A model generated the notes under the pieces. It was not told the DNA's origin. It was given only the letters and a program-made list of their open reading frames with translations, and made no database searches. This document shows positions 20,828-29,999 of a stretch of 64,000 nt of DNA, piece by piece. Each line of letters starts with the position of its first letter. The stretch's first letter is position 1. Position numbers and translations under genes: made by a program. Source of the stretch: Pictodentalium vernedei (Eukaryota > Mollusca > Scaphopoda > Dentaliida > Dentaliidae); contig CM062296.1 of assembly GCA_031216915.1 (NCBI GenBank), positions 450,120,287 to 450,184,286 on the forward strand. Direction: 5' to 3'.

Positions 20828-22327
20828 ATGGCTCAAAAAAGACAGAAGCATCAGGGAAAGAGAGTTGCCCAGTCTGGAAGAGGCCAGGAACAATCGTTCC
20901 AGGCCTATTCTAGATTGGTCAAGGCCCTTTTCCAGGTGATTCAGTGTATGCACCATATTGGGCTCCTAGAGCAGCATTTGGCCAACCGGGATTTCCCGAA
21001 ACAGTTGGAGAAGAAAGTAGATGAGTTAGGTGGCTTTCTAAAGCCGGCTCTTCCCACCCCACACATTTTTTCTGTTTTTCGACAGATTAGTGTGGGATGG
21101 GCCAACCAAACGTTAAATGCTTTAGTTGAGCATTACAAGATAAATTTAAACCAGTTGAAGTCTAAGATAACTTTGGCTATGCGACCACCTCCTGGACTCG
21201 AAAAAATAGACTTCAACAGCGCTTCGGCGCGTGCCTTGATCTGGGCTCAAAAAAACTTTAAAAATAAGTTGACAGATAAGACGATTTCGGCCTATGAGTC
21301 TTACATTTCGGAACTTCGCCCAGCGTCTGGAGTAAGGAACAATACGGGAGGGAGCAAGCAAACTCCGGCCCGTGTTGTCCCTCTACCCCAACGCGAAAAG
21401 CAAAATAAGAAAAGATCAAGGCAAAGCACTTCTCCCTCTTCTTTTCCTTCTACTTCTTCTTTCTCTCAGAGTAAGCGCCTCAATTTGCAAACATCTCCGG
21501 TCCATATTGTGACTGAAGATGCTCGCAAATTGAGTAACGCTGTCTCGCCTCGTCTTATTCCTCTACCTCCTACTCCTCCTCAGCCTTTCTTCTCTGGTTC
21601 TCCTAGTGCTCTCACTAGAACTCCTCCTCCTCCTTCTGTTTCTTCTCCTGCTTCTGTTTCCTCTCCTGCTTCTGTTTCTTCTCCCCCTTCTCCTGCCTCT
21701 AGTGTGGTTCAACCAGGTATATCGTACTCAGAGAAAGTCAAATCACCGAGCCGCAACTCGGGCCGCTCATTTGATTCTAAATTCTCCCAGTTTCGGCATA
21801 AAAGCGGAGTTAATTTTGACAAAAGGAATTGGCGCCTCCCCGATGTTTGTAAAAACATCCTTATGATTGGAAGTTCAAATTTAGGACGCATTGATCGAAA
21901 TCCCCATCCGGACATCCAGGTGGAGTGTTACCCCGGCGCCAAATTCAATCATCTGCGCTCTATGTTTAAAGGGCACAGGGGCCAGTCCAGTCCCCAAAAA
22001 ATATTATTAAATATTGGCGTGAATTCTCGAAACGATAATTCTGATCTCGTAGTTAAGCAGTTGCGGAATATGCTTAGCGATATCAGGGTCAAGTTTAGAT
22101 CAGCAAAAATTTATTTCGCTGAACTAAACTTTTCGCAAAAACTCCCTCAGGCTGAGAGGAGAACCCTGAGCATCATCAACGAAACCATTCGGAAAGTGAA
22201 GGACGTTAACGTGATACCAAAAATTGATGACGCGAAGTTTGATGTTGCTCAGGATTTAATCCATTGGACCACGAGAACCGCCAATATTATGTACGATCAC
22301 TGGTTGAACCACCTAAATTTAAACTAA
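20828..22327 (+). CDS. PLE ORF1: N-terminal domain of unknown function, Ser/Pro linker, SGNH-hydrolase-like C-terminus (499 aa)
   Basis: Starts at ATG 20828, the first in the region. Residues 1-20 are basic, and ~25-160 form a helical-looking domain I do not recognise. Residues 180-205 are very basic and ~205-300 are a Ser/Pro-rich linker with repeated SPASVSS. From ~340 there is an SGNH/GDSL-type pattern: ILMIGSSN (Ser 349/350, block I), YPGA (368-371, block II), LNIGVNSRND (394-403, block III) and DLIHW (476-480, block V Asp/His). Esterase-like ORF1 proteins are known from CR1-type LINEs. The role here is unknown. Codons 497-499 and the stop form a -1 slippery site into ORF2. Confidence 0.8.
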   Translation: MAQKRQKHQGKRVAQSGRGQEQSFQAYSRLVKALFQVIQCMHHIGLLEQHLANRDFPKQLEKKVDELGGFLKPALPTPHIFSVFRQISVGWANQTLNALVEHYKINLNQLKSKITLAMRPPPGLEKIDFNSASARALIWAQKNFKNKLTDKTISAYESYISELRPASGVRNNTGGSKQTPARVVPLPQREKQNKKRSRQSTSPSSFPSTSSFSQSKRLNLQTSPVHIVTEDARKLSNAVSPRLIPLPPTPPQPFFSGSPSALTRTPPPPSVSSPASVSSPASVSSPPSPASSVVQPGISYSEKVKSPSRNSGRSFDSKFSQFRHKSGVNFDKRNWRLPDVCKNILMIGSSNLGRIDRNPHPDIQVECYPGAKFNHLRSMFKGHRGQSSPQKILLNIGVNSRNDNSDLVVKQLRNMLSDIRVKFRSAKIYFAELNFSQKLPQAERRTLSIINETIRKVKDVNVIPKIDDAKFDVAQDLIHWTTRTANIMYDHWLNHLNLN

Positions 22328-24636
22328 GTAAAGGCAAAGGTAAGAGCCGCCTAACAGATGTGGGATTAGGAACTAATGTGGTTAACCTGTCTGGCACCAA
22401 TGACCTAACAACCCAAGAGAAATCTCTTTTAGATCGCGGTTTAACTTTTGTACCAGCACCAAAGCCTAAAACTGATAACCAAACAAATTTACCATCATAC
22501 AACTGTAATTTTCTTAGGCAAATGAAATTAGCAGACCGCTTTAGAAACTCCAGCGGTCGGAAACTTCCTTTTACAGAATCATCTGGTTGGTCACCTCCAG
22601 ATAGTGAAGTAGATCCCGAAATTATTGAGACTAGCAAACGAATCATCCAAAAGGTGTTCAGCATGAACATACTCTCCGATAAAGACAATTTAACAGCTGG
22701 TGAACGGAGAGCCCTCACGAAACTTCGAAAAAATAAGAAATTAGTAATTAAACCAGCCGACAAAGGTGGGTCGGTAGTTGTTCTATCTCGGGATAATTAT
22801 ATAAAGGAAGCCATGAGACAACTCAGCAATACTAAACATTATAAGAAAATAGATTCACTTATTTGGCCTAGTAATATCGAAAAATTCAATAAGATCTTAA
22901 AATTTCTCCTCGACGAAGGTCACATTACCAAAAAACAATTGAAATATTTAACAGCTAAGCTCAGTGCTCAAACAAGACAATTTTATATCCTACCAAAGAT
23001 CCACAAGGACCGTTCTTCATGGACGGATGACTTAACTCCACCCGGGAGGCCAATTGTATCAGATTGTAATTCGGAATCTTATGCGATCTCGGAATTAATT
23101 GATTATCATCTGAAACCTATAGCAAATAGACATCCGAGCTATCTAAAAAATACACAGGATTTCCTGTCAAAAATTTCGAAATTGAAAATATCGAAAAATG
23201 CAATTCTGGCTACTTTGGATATCAACAGTATGTATACGAACATTGATATTGATAAAGGTGTTAAATCAGTTAAAAATGCATTTGAAAAATATCCGGATGC
23301 GAAACGCCCGGATGAACAAATTTTGGATCTTTTAGAGCTGAGCTTAAAAGGTAATGACTTTCAATTCAATGGAGAATATTTTCTACAAATAATGGGTTGT
23401 CCTATGGGCAAAAGATTCAGTCCTAATTTTGCAAGCATTTATGTAGCGGAATGGGAGGAAAATGCCTTAAGCAAATGTGCAAAGCATCCTCTCGTATATC
23501 TCAGGTATTTAGATGACATTTTTATTATTTGGGAACATTCAAAAGAAGATTTTGATGAATTTTTAGAAATTTTGAACAATCACGATCCAAATATTAAATT
23601 GAAAGCTACTATCAGTGAAAATTCTGTTGATTTTCTCGATGTGACCGTGTATAAAGGCAAGCAATTTCAGGCGTCCGGTCATTTAGATTATAAAGTGTAT
23701 TTTAAACCAACTGATTCACATCAATTGTTGCACACAAAATCATTTCATCCTCAACATACATTTAAAGGTATCATCAAATCACAACTCATTCGTTTCCACC
23801 GCAATTCAAGTGATAAGGTAAATTTCAATGAGGCTTGTTCTACTCTATTTGGCGCCCTCAGATCGAGAGGGTACTCGCTGCGCCTCTTGCGTAGCCTGAA
23901 ATCCCAAACCCTGAAAAAGCTCGAAAGTCCAGCTGAAACTACCGATTTCGAACCACTGGAGATTGAACACAACAGACCGTTGCAGAATGGTAGTGGCGCG
24001 GTATTTAATTGCAAAAAGCCTCGTTGTAGACTGCATACTTTTATGCCTGATCAGAAAGAGGAATTTTCCTCCGAACAAACGAAAAATTATTATCAGATCC
24101 GTAACCCCCTCCATTGTGATTCACCAAACATTATTTACCTTATCACTTGTAAGCGATGTCGGAAACAGTATGTTGGTCAAAGTCAAAATCCTTTTCGAGA
24201 ACGTGCTACTAGACACAAACAGGATATAAAACATAATGCTGATGCCCCAGTAGCACAACATTTTAACCTTCCTGGCCATTCTTTGGACGATTTCGAAATC
24301 CACCCAATTGAACAACCACCAATTAAAGACACATTAGAAGAAACGGATGAATTTAGAAAAAAACGTGAAGCTTTTTGGATCAATACGCTTCAAACCCTCT
24401 GGCCATTTGGTATGAACATATCAGAGGGCGAATGCGAAAGGAGGTCCATCATTCCTTTCACTTTAACGTACAACAGAATGAATATCGAAATAGCAAAAAT
24501 GTTAAAAGATGAATTCAATTTTACCAATGCTAAATTAAATGAACCTTTGAATCTTCGACCTGTCATCGCCTATAAGAAAAACAAAAGCTTGCGTAACATC
24601 CTTGTAAGGACTAAATTAGAGCCCATCAATGAATAA
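22264..24636 (+). CDS. PLE ORF2: Penelope-type reverse transcriptase with GIY-YIG endonuclease
   Basis: Copies PLE RNA after nicking by its own endonuclease. The frame opens at 22243 and overlaps the end of ORF1 by 85 bases. The first in-frame ATG is 22522, inside conserved sequence, so translation probably comes from -1 frameshifting. Counting from TTG 22264: KPADKGGSVVVL (163-174), FYILPKIHKD (240-249), GRPIVSDCNS, motif A LDINSMYTNI (D319), motif B GCPMGKRFSP (378-387), motif C YLDD (415-418), Cys/His cluster (C583, C588, H591), GIY-YIG core IIYLI and YVGQS (623-640), R646-H651, and catalytic-type Glu702 in REAFW. No interruption is visible. Confidence 0.9.
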   Translation: MDHENRQYYVRSLVEPPKFKLSKGKGKSRLTDVGLGTNVVNLSGTNDLTTQEKSLLDRGLTFVPAPKPKTDNQTNLPSYNCNFLRQMKLADRFRNSSGRKLPFTESSGWSPPDSEVDPEIIETSKRIIQKVFSMNILSDKDNLTAGERRALTKLRKNKKLVIKPADKGGSVVVLSRDNYIKEAMRQLSNTKHYKKIDSLIWPSNIEKFNKILKFLLDEGHITKKQLKYLTAKLSAQTRQFYILPKIHKDRSSWTDDLTPPGRPIVSDCNSESYAISELIDYHLKPIANRHPSYLKNTQDFLSKISKLKISKNAILATLDINSMYTNIDIDKGVKSVKNAFEKYPDAKRPDEQILDLLELSLKGNDFQFNGEYFLQIMGCPMGKRFSPNFASIYVAEWEENALSKCAKHPLVYLRYLDDIFIIWEHSKEDFDEFLEILNNHDPNIKLKATISENSVDFLDVTVYKGKQFQASGHLDYKVYFKPTDSHQLLHTKSFHPQHTFKGIIKSQLIRFHRNSSDKVNFNEACSTLFGALRSRGYSLRLLRSLKSQTLKKLESPAETTDFEPLEIEHNRPLQNGSGAVFNCKKPRCRLHTFMPDQKEEFSSEQTKNYYQIRNPLHCDSPNIIYLITCKRCRKQYVGQSQNPFRERATRHKQDIKHNADAPVAQHFNLPGHSLDDFEIHPIEQPPIKDTLEETDEFRKKREAFWINTLQTLWPFGMNISEGECERRSIIPFTLTYNRMNIEIAKMLKDEFNFTNAKLNEPLNLRPVIAYKKNKSLRNILVRTKLEPINE
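22315..22327 (+). promoter_or_regulatory. Putative -1 ribosomal frameshift site at the end of PLE ORF1
   Basis: The sequence AAATTTAAACTAA contains two overlapping X-XXY-YYZ heptamers in the ORF1 frame: A-AAT-TTA (22315-22321) and T-TTA-AAC (22318-22324). The second is immediately followed by the ORF1 stop. ORF2 is in the -1 frame, so slippage would read CTA-AGT-AAA onward. No strong downstream pseudoknot is obvious by eye; CCTAA/TTAGG (22350-22370) is a weak candidate. The site is unchanged in copies b (38326-38338) and c (45666-45678). Confidence 0.6.
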
Positions 24637-25675
24637 CATCAATTATTGCCAGTCAGTTTAACCAGTTCCTAAGCTCATCACTTAGTTTAAATCAAATTTG
24701 GTGTAATTTTTTGTCATGTTTGAAACCCATCAGGGTTCAGTAAATGAAAACAATTTTTCGGCGGCATATTAAAAGAAAAAAACGTTTCAGTAGGAAATGT
24801 CTGTGCCAGTGCGATTTTTTAACCTCAAACACACACAGGCGAGTGCCAGAGTTCATATATGCCCAAAAACAAAATAGGTTCTAATTTCAATCATGTGTAT
24901 GTATTTCCTAAATAAAATTATTATTTATTTATTTATATATTTATATATTTATATATTTATTTATTGATTATTTTTTATTTTTTATTTTTTATTTTTTATT
25001 ATTTTTTTATTTTCAATTTTTTATTAATTTTTATTTATTTATTTATTTATTGATTTATTTATTTATTTATTTATTTATTTATTTGGTTGATTCATTTATT
25101 TATTTGGTTGATTCATTTATTTAAATTATTATTTGTATTTTTAATTAAAATTTTCCTACCTTTCACACAATGTAGAGGTTCAGAAGGTAAAACACACAAT
25201 TTCTACGTGGTGTAAAATATTTTCCGTCATAAACCTCCGTCGGGGGATATTCATTCCAACTGATAACATTCGTGAGGCATCATGACCTTTGGCGTATTTT
25301 TTCATTTATTTCTTTAGTCTCAATATATTTTATTTTATCAAACCATTTTTTCATATTATTTTCACATACTTCTGAAGCCAGTAAAGCAAACCGCTCCCGA
25401 TTGGTTTTACTTAAATCAAAGCCAACCAATAGGACTTCATGGGGTCAGTAAAGCAAACCACTCACTGACTGATTAAAATTCAATGGAAGCCAATCAATAG
25501 GGCTTCATCTGATTTGTTTGGACGACACAAACTGAGTTGTGAAAAACAAACTTGGAACATCTTAGATTGAAAAGAATTAATTAGATGAGTGACATTTGTC
25601 AGCTTGTTACCGAGTCCAATTATGTACTGAGCTGTGAAAAACACCCCCAGCCCACATATGGATATATACCATGCA
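24637..25675 (+). mobile_element. PLE copy a 3' UTR, end truncated
   Basis: Same block as in the array units, with a longer TATATTTA part. It stops at CATGCA, and the expected TGCCCTCCCAAAG is absent. Minus-strand CR1 sequence seems to begin at the next base. Confidence 0.8.
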
Positions 25676-25973
25676 TTTAATTTAAACAATATTTATTCAT
25701 GAAAAAGTATGATGCATACATATTATAAACTACAACATGATTGTCATACAGAGTGCGCAGTACAATGGTATGCATTAAAGTAATGAATCAAGAACGAGAT
25801 TTGTTGAAAGGATTCAGCAGTAAGCTTTAAGCTTTTATAAGCCGTCTCCTCTGGAATACTGACGAAGTTTGATAGTAGCTGCAAACACTAAGTAAAATAT
25901 TGTTTAAACATAGAAGACAGAGAGAGTAAGGAGAGCAGTAGAGAGAATGAAAGAATGGAAAGGAAAGGGAAAC

Positions 25974-26209
25974 TTATCCCCTTGCCCAACACGTGTAGCA
26001 GGCGACACGCGAAGAAAAAATGTTTCAATAACTGGAAATTTCAATGACAGTCTCTAAAACACGGCTCACGGTCCCTCACTGGAACGAGCACGTTGAGCTC
26101 ATTCCAATGGGGGTCATAAGCCATGTTCCCGAGACAAAAACTGAAAATATAAAATGATTTAGATGGCAATTTTATGGGTTACACGGCGGTACATTGGGCA
26201 GGGGGTTAA
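25974..26209. mobile_element. piggyBac-type palindromic MITE, family 1 (copy 1)
   Basis: Ends resemble inverted repeats: TTATCCCCTTGCCCAA at the left, TTGGGCAGGGGGTTAA at the right. The centre is palindromic around CTGGAACGAGCACGTTGAGCTCATTCCA. TTAA is intact on the right and TTAT on the left. The same family recurs at 32715, 33358, 49603, 54847 and 58709. Confidence 0.65.
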
Positions 26210-26343
26210 GTAGGAAACGAGGGGACAACCTGAATTCAATGTTCGCTACCAAAAAATATTCAATAGGGCAGCCTCAATAGTGTATCGGTAACGGTGGCCC
26301 ATTTGTATGACAAACAACACCAGGAGAGTCCAAGAGTGCACCG

Positions 26344-29271
26344 CTACTGTTGAAAGCGTCCACTCAGTATGATATAGTCCTGCACGGCTCTGAAGACAAG
26401 AAGATTTTCGTTATTATTTAGTCGTTCGGATCCAAATAAGAGTGTGGAAAGCTCAGGAGTAATTGGCAATGCATTGATTGTGGAATCACGAGCATCGTTA
26501 AAGATTGGGCAGTGCACAAGATAGTGCTCAGTAGTTTCAAGGTCCCCACACTGGCAACGTGGAGATGTTGAGAGATGGTTATAGTATAAGTGGGCGTTGA
26601 TATTACTGCAATGCAGGCGTAACCTGCAATGATAAATTTGGGCAGCACGGGATTTGGCTCCATAATAAAAAATTGGTGGTCGTTGCTTCTCACTATTTAT
26701 AAACGTCTTGAAGTTTATGAGGGAACAATTTTCTCTTACTGAGGGGGGTAATCCATTCCACCGGTCGGTAACTTCCGGGATAAACGAGGACTTATATAAA
26801 TTGGTGTGACAAAAGGGAACACGGTGGTTATTTTCGGATCGGAGATTGTGGCTTTGGGTAATTGATGAAATAATTGGTGGCACCTTATTGGAGATATATG
26901 GAGGTGTTAATTTATGATACATCTTAAAAAATTGGATGAGCTTGTGCTTTCGGCGTCTTTCTTCCAGTGGATCCCATTGGGTTTCTGTGTAGAGAAGGTC
27001 TTTACTACAGCTCACAGTGGCGCCAGTAACTATTCTTGCTGCAGCTACTTGTATTTTCTCCAGGTCCGCAGCTTGAGTTGCTGAGCAGTTGTCCCAGACA
27101 GAGTCAGCATATTCTAAAAGAGGTCGGACAAATGCGAAGTATATCTTTTCAAGGACTTTCCTGTCAAGTGTGAACTTGTGGGCCCTGAGCATGTCAATAC
27201 GTGTCCAGGCTTTAGCGCACACATGATCGATATGGTCGTTCCATGTACAACCTTTATTCAAAATTACACCCAGATGCTTATGGCTGCTCACCTCAGAGAT
27301 TTGAGTTCCACATAAATATATTGGTGGGTGCACCGGGACATTACTTTTACGTGATATGATCATGGTTTCCGTTTTAAGGGGGTTGAACTCAACGAGCCAA
27401 GTTTTAGCCCAATGTTCAATTGTGGCTAAATCACGGTTGAGTATGATGGCACCTTGGTCAGGATTCTCAATTATAAGATAAAGGGATGTATCATCTGCAA
27501 ATAGACGTATACTGCTAAGTAGGTTTTCAGTAATATCGTTGATGTAAATCAGGAATAACAGGGGACCAAGGATCGAACCCTGCGGGACACCAGACGTTAT
27601 TGGTTTCCAAGGGGATGCCTCAGAGGCTACAAGGACACGCTGGTACCGATCAGAAAGGTAAGATTTTAGGAAACAAAGCAAGTCACCAGATATTCCTATT
27701 CTCTCGAGCTTGTGGATAAGACCAACATGCCAAACTTTATCAAATGCCTTGCTAACATCACAAAAGACAACTCTTACTTCTTTTCCTTCGTCAAGAGCAT
27801 GACAGAATTCATCATAGAGGTCTGTCAGTTGTAGGACAGTAGAGTCACCTGGGGTAAAACCAGACTGGAACTGGCTCAGTATATTGTTATCACATAAAAA
27901 ATGCCATAATCGTTTGAAGACACATTTTTCAAGTACTTTACCAGTACAGCTAAGCAAAGATATTGGGCGATAGTTAGTAACTACATTAGACGGGTTCTTT
28001 TTCAACACCGGTGTCACATTGGCTTTTTTCCATAAAATTGGATAATAACAGTTATCTAATAACCTATTGAAGAGGGCCGTAAATGGGTCACACAAAGAGT
28101 GAATACATTCTTTTAAAAGCCTGGGACTTATGAGATCGGGACCAGATGCCTTCGATACCTTAATACTCTTGATTACTTCGTACACTTCCTTGCTTTCAAG
28201 TGTTATCTTGTCAAGCGTTTGAAGGGGAGGCAGGGGCGGATCTGGCAAGGATGCATTAGTGTCATCCAATGTCGAAATGGAACAGAAGTATTCATTGAAC
28301 ACTTCCGCCTTTTCGAGATTGGTTGAATAGAGTTTGTTAAGGTGACTTATAGTAGGGATTCCGGGGACATTTTTACAGATAAATGTTTTTAATGTTTTCC
28401 ACCATACTGATGAGGGTGTTTCCGGACAACTTAGTTCTGATTGGACTTTCGATATGTATGTAGATTTGGCTTTCCTAACAGCTGATACGACTTCATTTCG
28501 TTTGTGCTTATATCTCACCCAGTCGTGCTGTTGACCAGTGCGCTTTGCTCTACGATATAATCGTGTTCTTTGCCTTATCAATAACCGAATTTGGTTATGC
28601 ATCCATTTGGGCTGGTTAGCCCTGGAAGTTATCAGTTTGTTGGGAATAAATTTAGATGCTGTTTCGAGTAATTGATCGGTGAAGGTGGATACTATAGTGT
28701 CCGGGCACGATTGATCAAGCAATCTTTCCCAGTCTACGTTATTGTATGCAGTGTTTAGACCGTCAAAGTTTCCCTCTGCATACAACCATATGCGTCTCTT
28801 AAAGTTTTTAGGCTTATCTTTCTTGAATTCAATAGCAATACAAATTGGACAATGATAACGAGTCATGTCAGGTACAAGTGGTTCTAGGACTTCACATTCC
28901 AGTACATATACAGTATTACTAACATCAAATAGGTCAATTAGAGATGCAGATGATTCTGTAAAGCATGTTGGCTCTTCCACAAGCTGTCTAAGATTGAAAT
29001 AATTACTTAGTTCCTGGAAGCGACCCTTGGGAGAACCATATTGGTTGTCGTTGAAGTCACCAGTAATAATTATGTCTGAAATTAAGGTATCTTTGGCTTT
29101 GTCAATAGACGCCGTAATTTTATCCCAAACATCTGAGGGACTATTGGGTGGGCGGTAAAATATTCCTAGCAGCAGCGACTTACCATGGGTCATGAACACT
29201 TCAGCCCAGATACACTCAATGTCATTCACCTCAAGATCAGTTCTATGCCGAAAGCACAACCCGTCCTTCAC
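26344..29271 (-). CDS. CR1-type LINE ORF2, main part: APE endonuclease remainder and reverse transcriptase (975 codons)
   Basis: Carries the C-terminal part of the APE endonuclease (IIITGDFN, later a CPICIAI stretch), a long linker, then RT: NYRPISLLS, motif A VFCDVSKAFDKVWH, motif B GVPQGSILGP and motif C LFADDTSLY. The C-terminus has a Cys/His cluster (CQCGDLETTEHYLVHC) typical of CR1/L2-type ORF2. The frame joins the upstream ORF (29268-29912) except for a shift in a G run. Apart from that break the domain set is complete. Function would be target-primed reverse transcription. Confidence 0.85.
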   Translation of the reverse strand: MKDGLCFRHRTDLEVNDIECIWAEVFMTHGKSLLLGIFYRPPNSPSDVWDKITASIDKAKDTLISDIIITGDFNDNQYGSPKGRFQELSNYFNLRQLVEEPTCFTESSASLIDLFDVSNTVYVLECEVLEPLVPDMTRYHCPICIAIEFKKDKPKNFKRRIWLYAEGNFDGLNTAYNNVDWERLLDQSCPDTIVSTFTDQLLETASKFIPNKLITSRANQPKWMHNQIRLLIRQRTRLYRRAKRTGQQHDWVRYKHKRNEVVSAVRKAKSTYISKVQSELSCPETPSSVWWKTLKTFICKNVPGIPTISHLNKLYSTNLEKAEVFNEYFCSISTLDDTNASLPDPPLPPLQTLDKITLESKEVYEVIKSIKVSKASGPDLISPRLLKECIHSLCDPFTALFNRLLDNCYYPILWKKANVTPVLKKNPSNVVTNYRPISLLSCTGKVLEKCVFKRLWHFLCDNNILSQFQSGFTPGDSTVLQLTDLYDEFCHALDEGKEVRVVFCDVSKAFDKVWHVGLIHKLERIGISGDLLCFLKSYLSDRYQRVLVASEASPWKPITSGVPQGSILGPLLFLIYINDITENLLSSIRLFADDTSLYLIIENPDQGAIILNRDLATIEHWAKTWLVEFNPLKTETMIISRKSNVPVHPPIYLCGTQISEVSSHKHLGVILNKGCTWNDHIDHVCAKAWTRIDMLRAHKFTLDRKVLEKIYFAFVRPLLEYADSVWDNCSATQAADLEKIQVAAARIVTGATVSCSKDLLYTETQWDPLEERRRKHKLIQFFKMYHKLTPPYISNKVPPIISSITQSHNLRSENNHRVPFCHTNLYKSSFIPEVTDRWNGLPPSVRENCSLINFKTFINSEKQRPPIFYYGAKSRAAQIYHCRLRLHCSNINAHLYYNHLSTSPRCQCGDLETTEHYLVHCPIFNDARDSTINALPITPELSTLLFGSERLNNNENLLVFRAVQDYIILSGRFQQ

Positions 29272-29912
29272 GTAGAGGGCAACCCCCCTCCTCTCGACAA
29301 ACGATTAAACCGTATGGGTTCTTGGAAACCATGGATCATAATATCTGATGTTAGGTCCGAGCATTGAAGCCAGGTCTCAGTGAATGCTAAGATATCATGG
29401 GAAAATGATTCATACTCTAATATATCTACTTTAGGCTTCAGGCTTTGGATGTTCAGATGAAAGATTTTTAATGCATCGGGGGTATTTTCTGTGTTCACAG
29501 AGCCTGGTCCAGGATTTGATTCAATGTCTCCAGACAATAACAAAACCACAGCCGATACCAATATAAAATAACAGATGGTTGAAGTGGATGGCGTTGCAGC
29601 TGGTATATATGATGTCGGTCGGAGTTTGGGTCTTTCAACAATCGTACAAAGATCATTACTGCATTGGCAGCGTAGGATAAATTTGTTGAATAAAAGATGA
29701 AACAGGGCTGATGTCACAATAAGGCTGACCTGAACCTCAACACGCATACACCACATGTAAAGATGCGCAAGAGCACACAGGGACTGATGTTTTGTTAGTC
29801 TTCTTTTCAGGCCGCGAGCATAAACTACAGTATTGAATGTACCAATCCGGGCGCGATAAGACTCAAGACTATACATTATGTAATCTGTGGGTGGTAATAT
29901 ACAGGTATCCAT
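29268..29912 (-). CDS. CR1-type LINE ORF2, N-terminal part: hydrophobic leader, 2A peptide, endonuclease start
   Basis: A 214-codon frame. Residues 1-~105 are an unrecognised leader, followed by a hydrophobic stretch (CYFILVSAVVLLLS), then GDIESNPGP and the endonuclease start (LKIFHLNIQSLKPK, ETWL). The frame runs out at SRGGG, where the next ORF picks up: the run of six G (29286-29291 on the plus strand as C) needs one more or two fewer to restore the frame. Either a real frameshift mutation or a homopolymer error would explain it. Confidence 0.75.
   Translation of the reverse strand: MDTCILPPTDYIMYSLESYRARIGTFNTVVYARGLKRRLTKHQSLCALAHLYMWCMRVEVQVSLIVTSALFHLLFNKFILRCQCSNDLCTIVERPKLRPTSYIPAATPSTSTICYFILVSAVVLLLSGDIESNPGPGSVNTENTPDALKIFHLNIQSLKPKVDILEYESFSHDILAFTETWLQCSDLTSDIMIHGFQEPIRFNRLSRGGGLPST
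29505..29531 (-). other. 2A ribosome-skipping peptide (GDIESNPGP)
   Basis: Matches the 2A core D-[VI]-E-x-N-P-G-P exactly, with skipping expected between Gly and the final Pro. It follows a hydrophobic segment and precedes the APE endonuclease. 2A-like sequences are established in APE-type LINEs of marine invertebrates, where some also act as signal sequences before cleavage. Confidence 0.85.
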
Positions 29913-29999
29913 GATGCCCAGCGGTTGGTAACTTTCAATAACAAGATCATTCTACAGTGGTACGAATTAAATTCAGGTCGTTTTGTACTAGAGTTTGGA

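Larger units (their letters stand above)
20624..25675 (+). mobile_element. Penelope-like element copy a, full-length, both ORFs intact
   Basis: Begins AAAGTTGGAATC. It has a ~200-bp 5' UTR, ORF1 (20828-22327), overlapping ORF2 (to 24636) and a ~1 kb 3' UTR with TTTA repeats and a promoter-like end. The last bases are cut at CATGCA (25675), where unrelated sequence begins, so GCCCTCCC is missing. It is the best candidate for an autonomous PLE in the window and differs from copies b and c at only a few percent of sites by eye. Confidence 0.9.

Noticed and set aside
21606-21866. Leu-rich ORF overlapping PLE ORF1 (also 37617, 44912)
   Set aside because: A shifted-frame reading of the Ser/Pro-rich linker of ORF1. 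The codon pattern belongs to ORF1.
23218-23230. Loss of a catalytic Asp in PLE copy a motif A (LDINSMYTNI versus LDIDSMYTNI)
   Set aside because: The catalytic Asp of PLE motif A is the one in LD, which is intact. The changed residue is the variable position two residues later.
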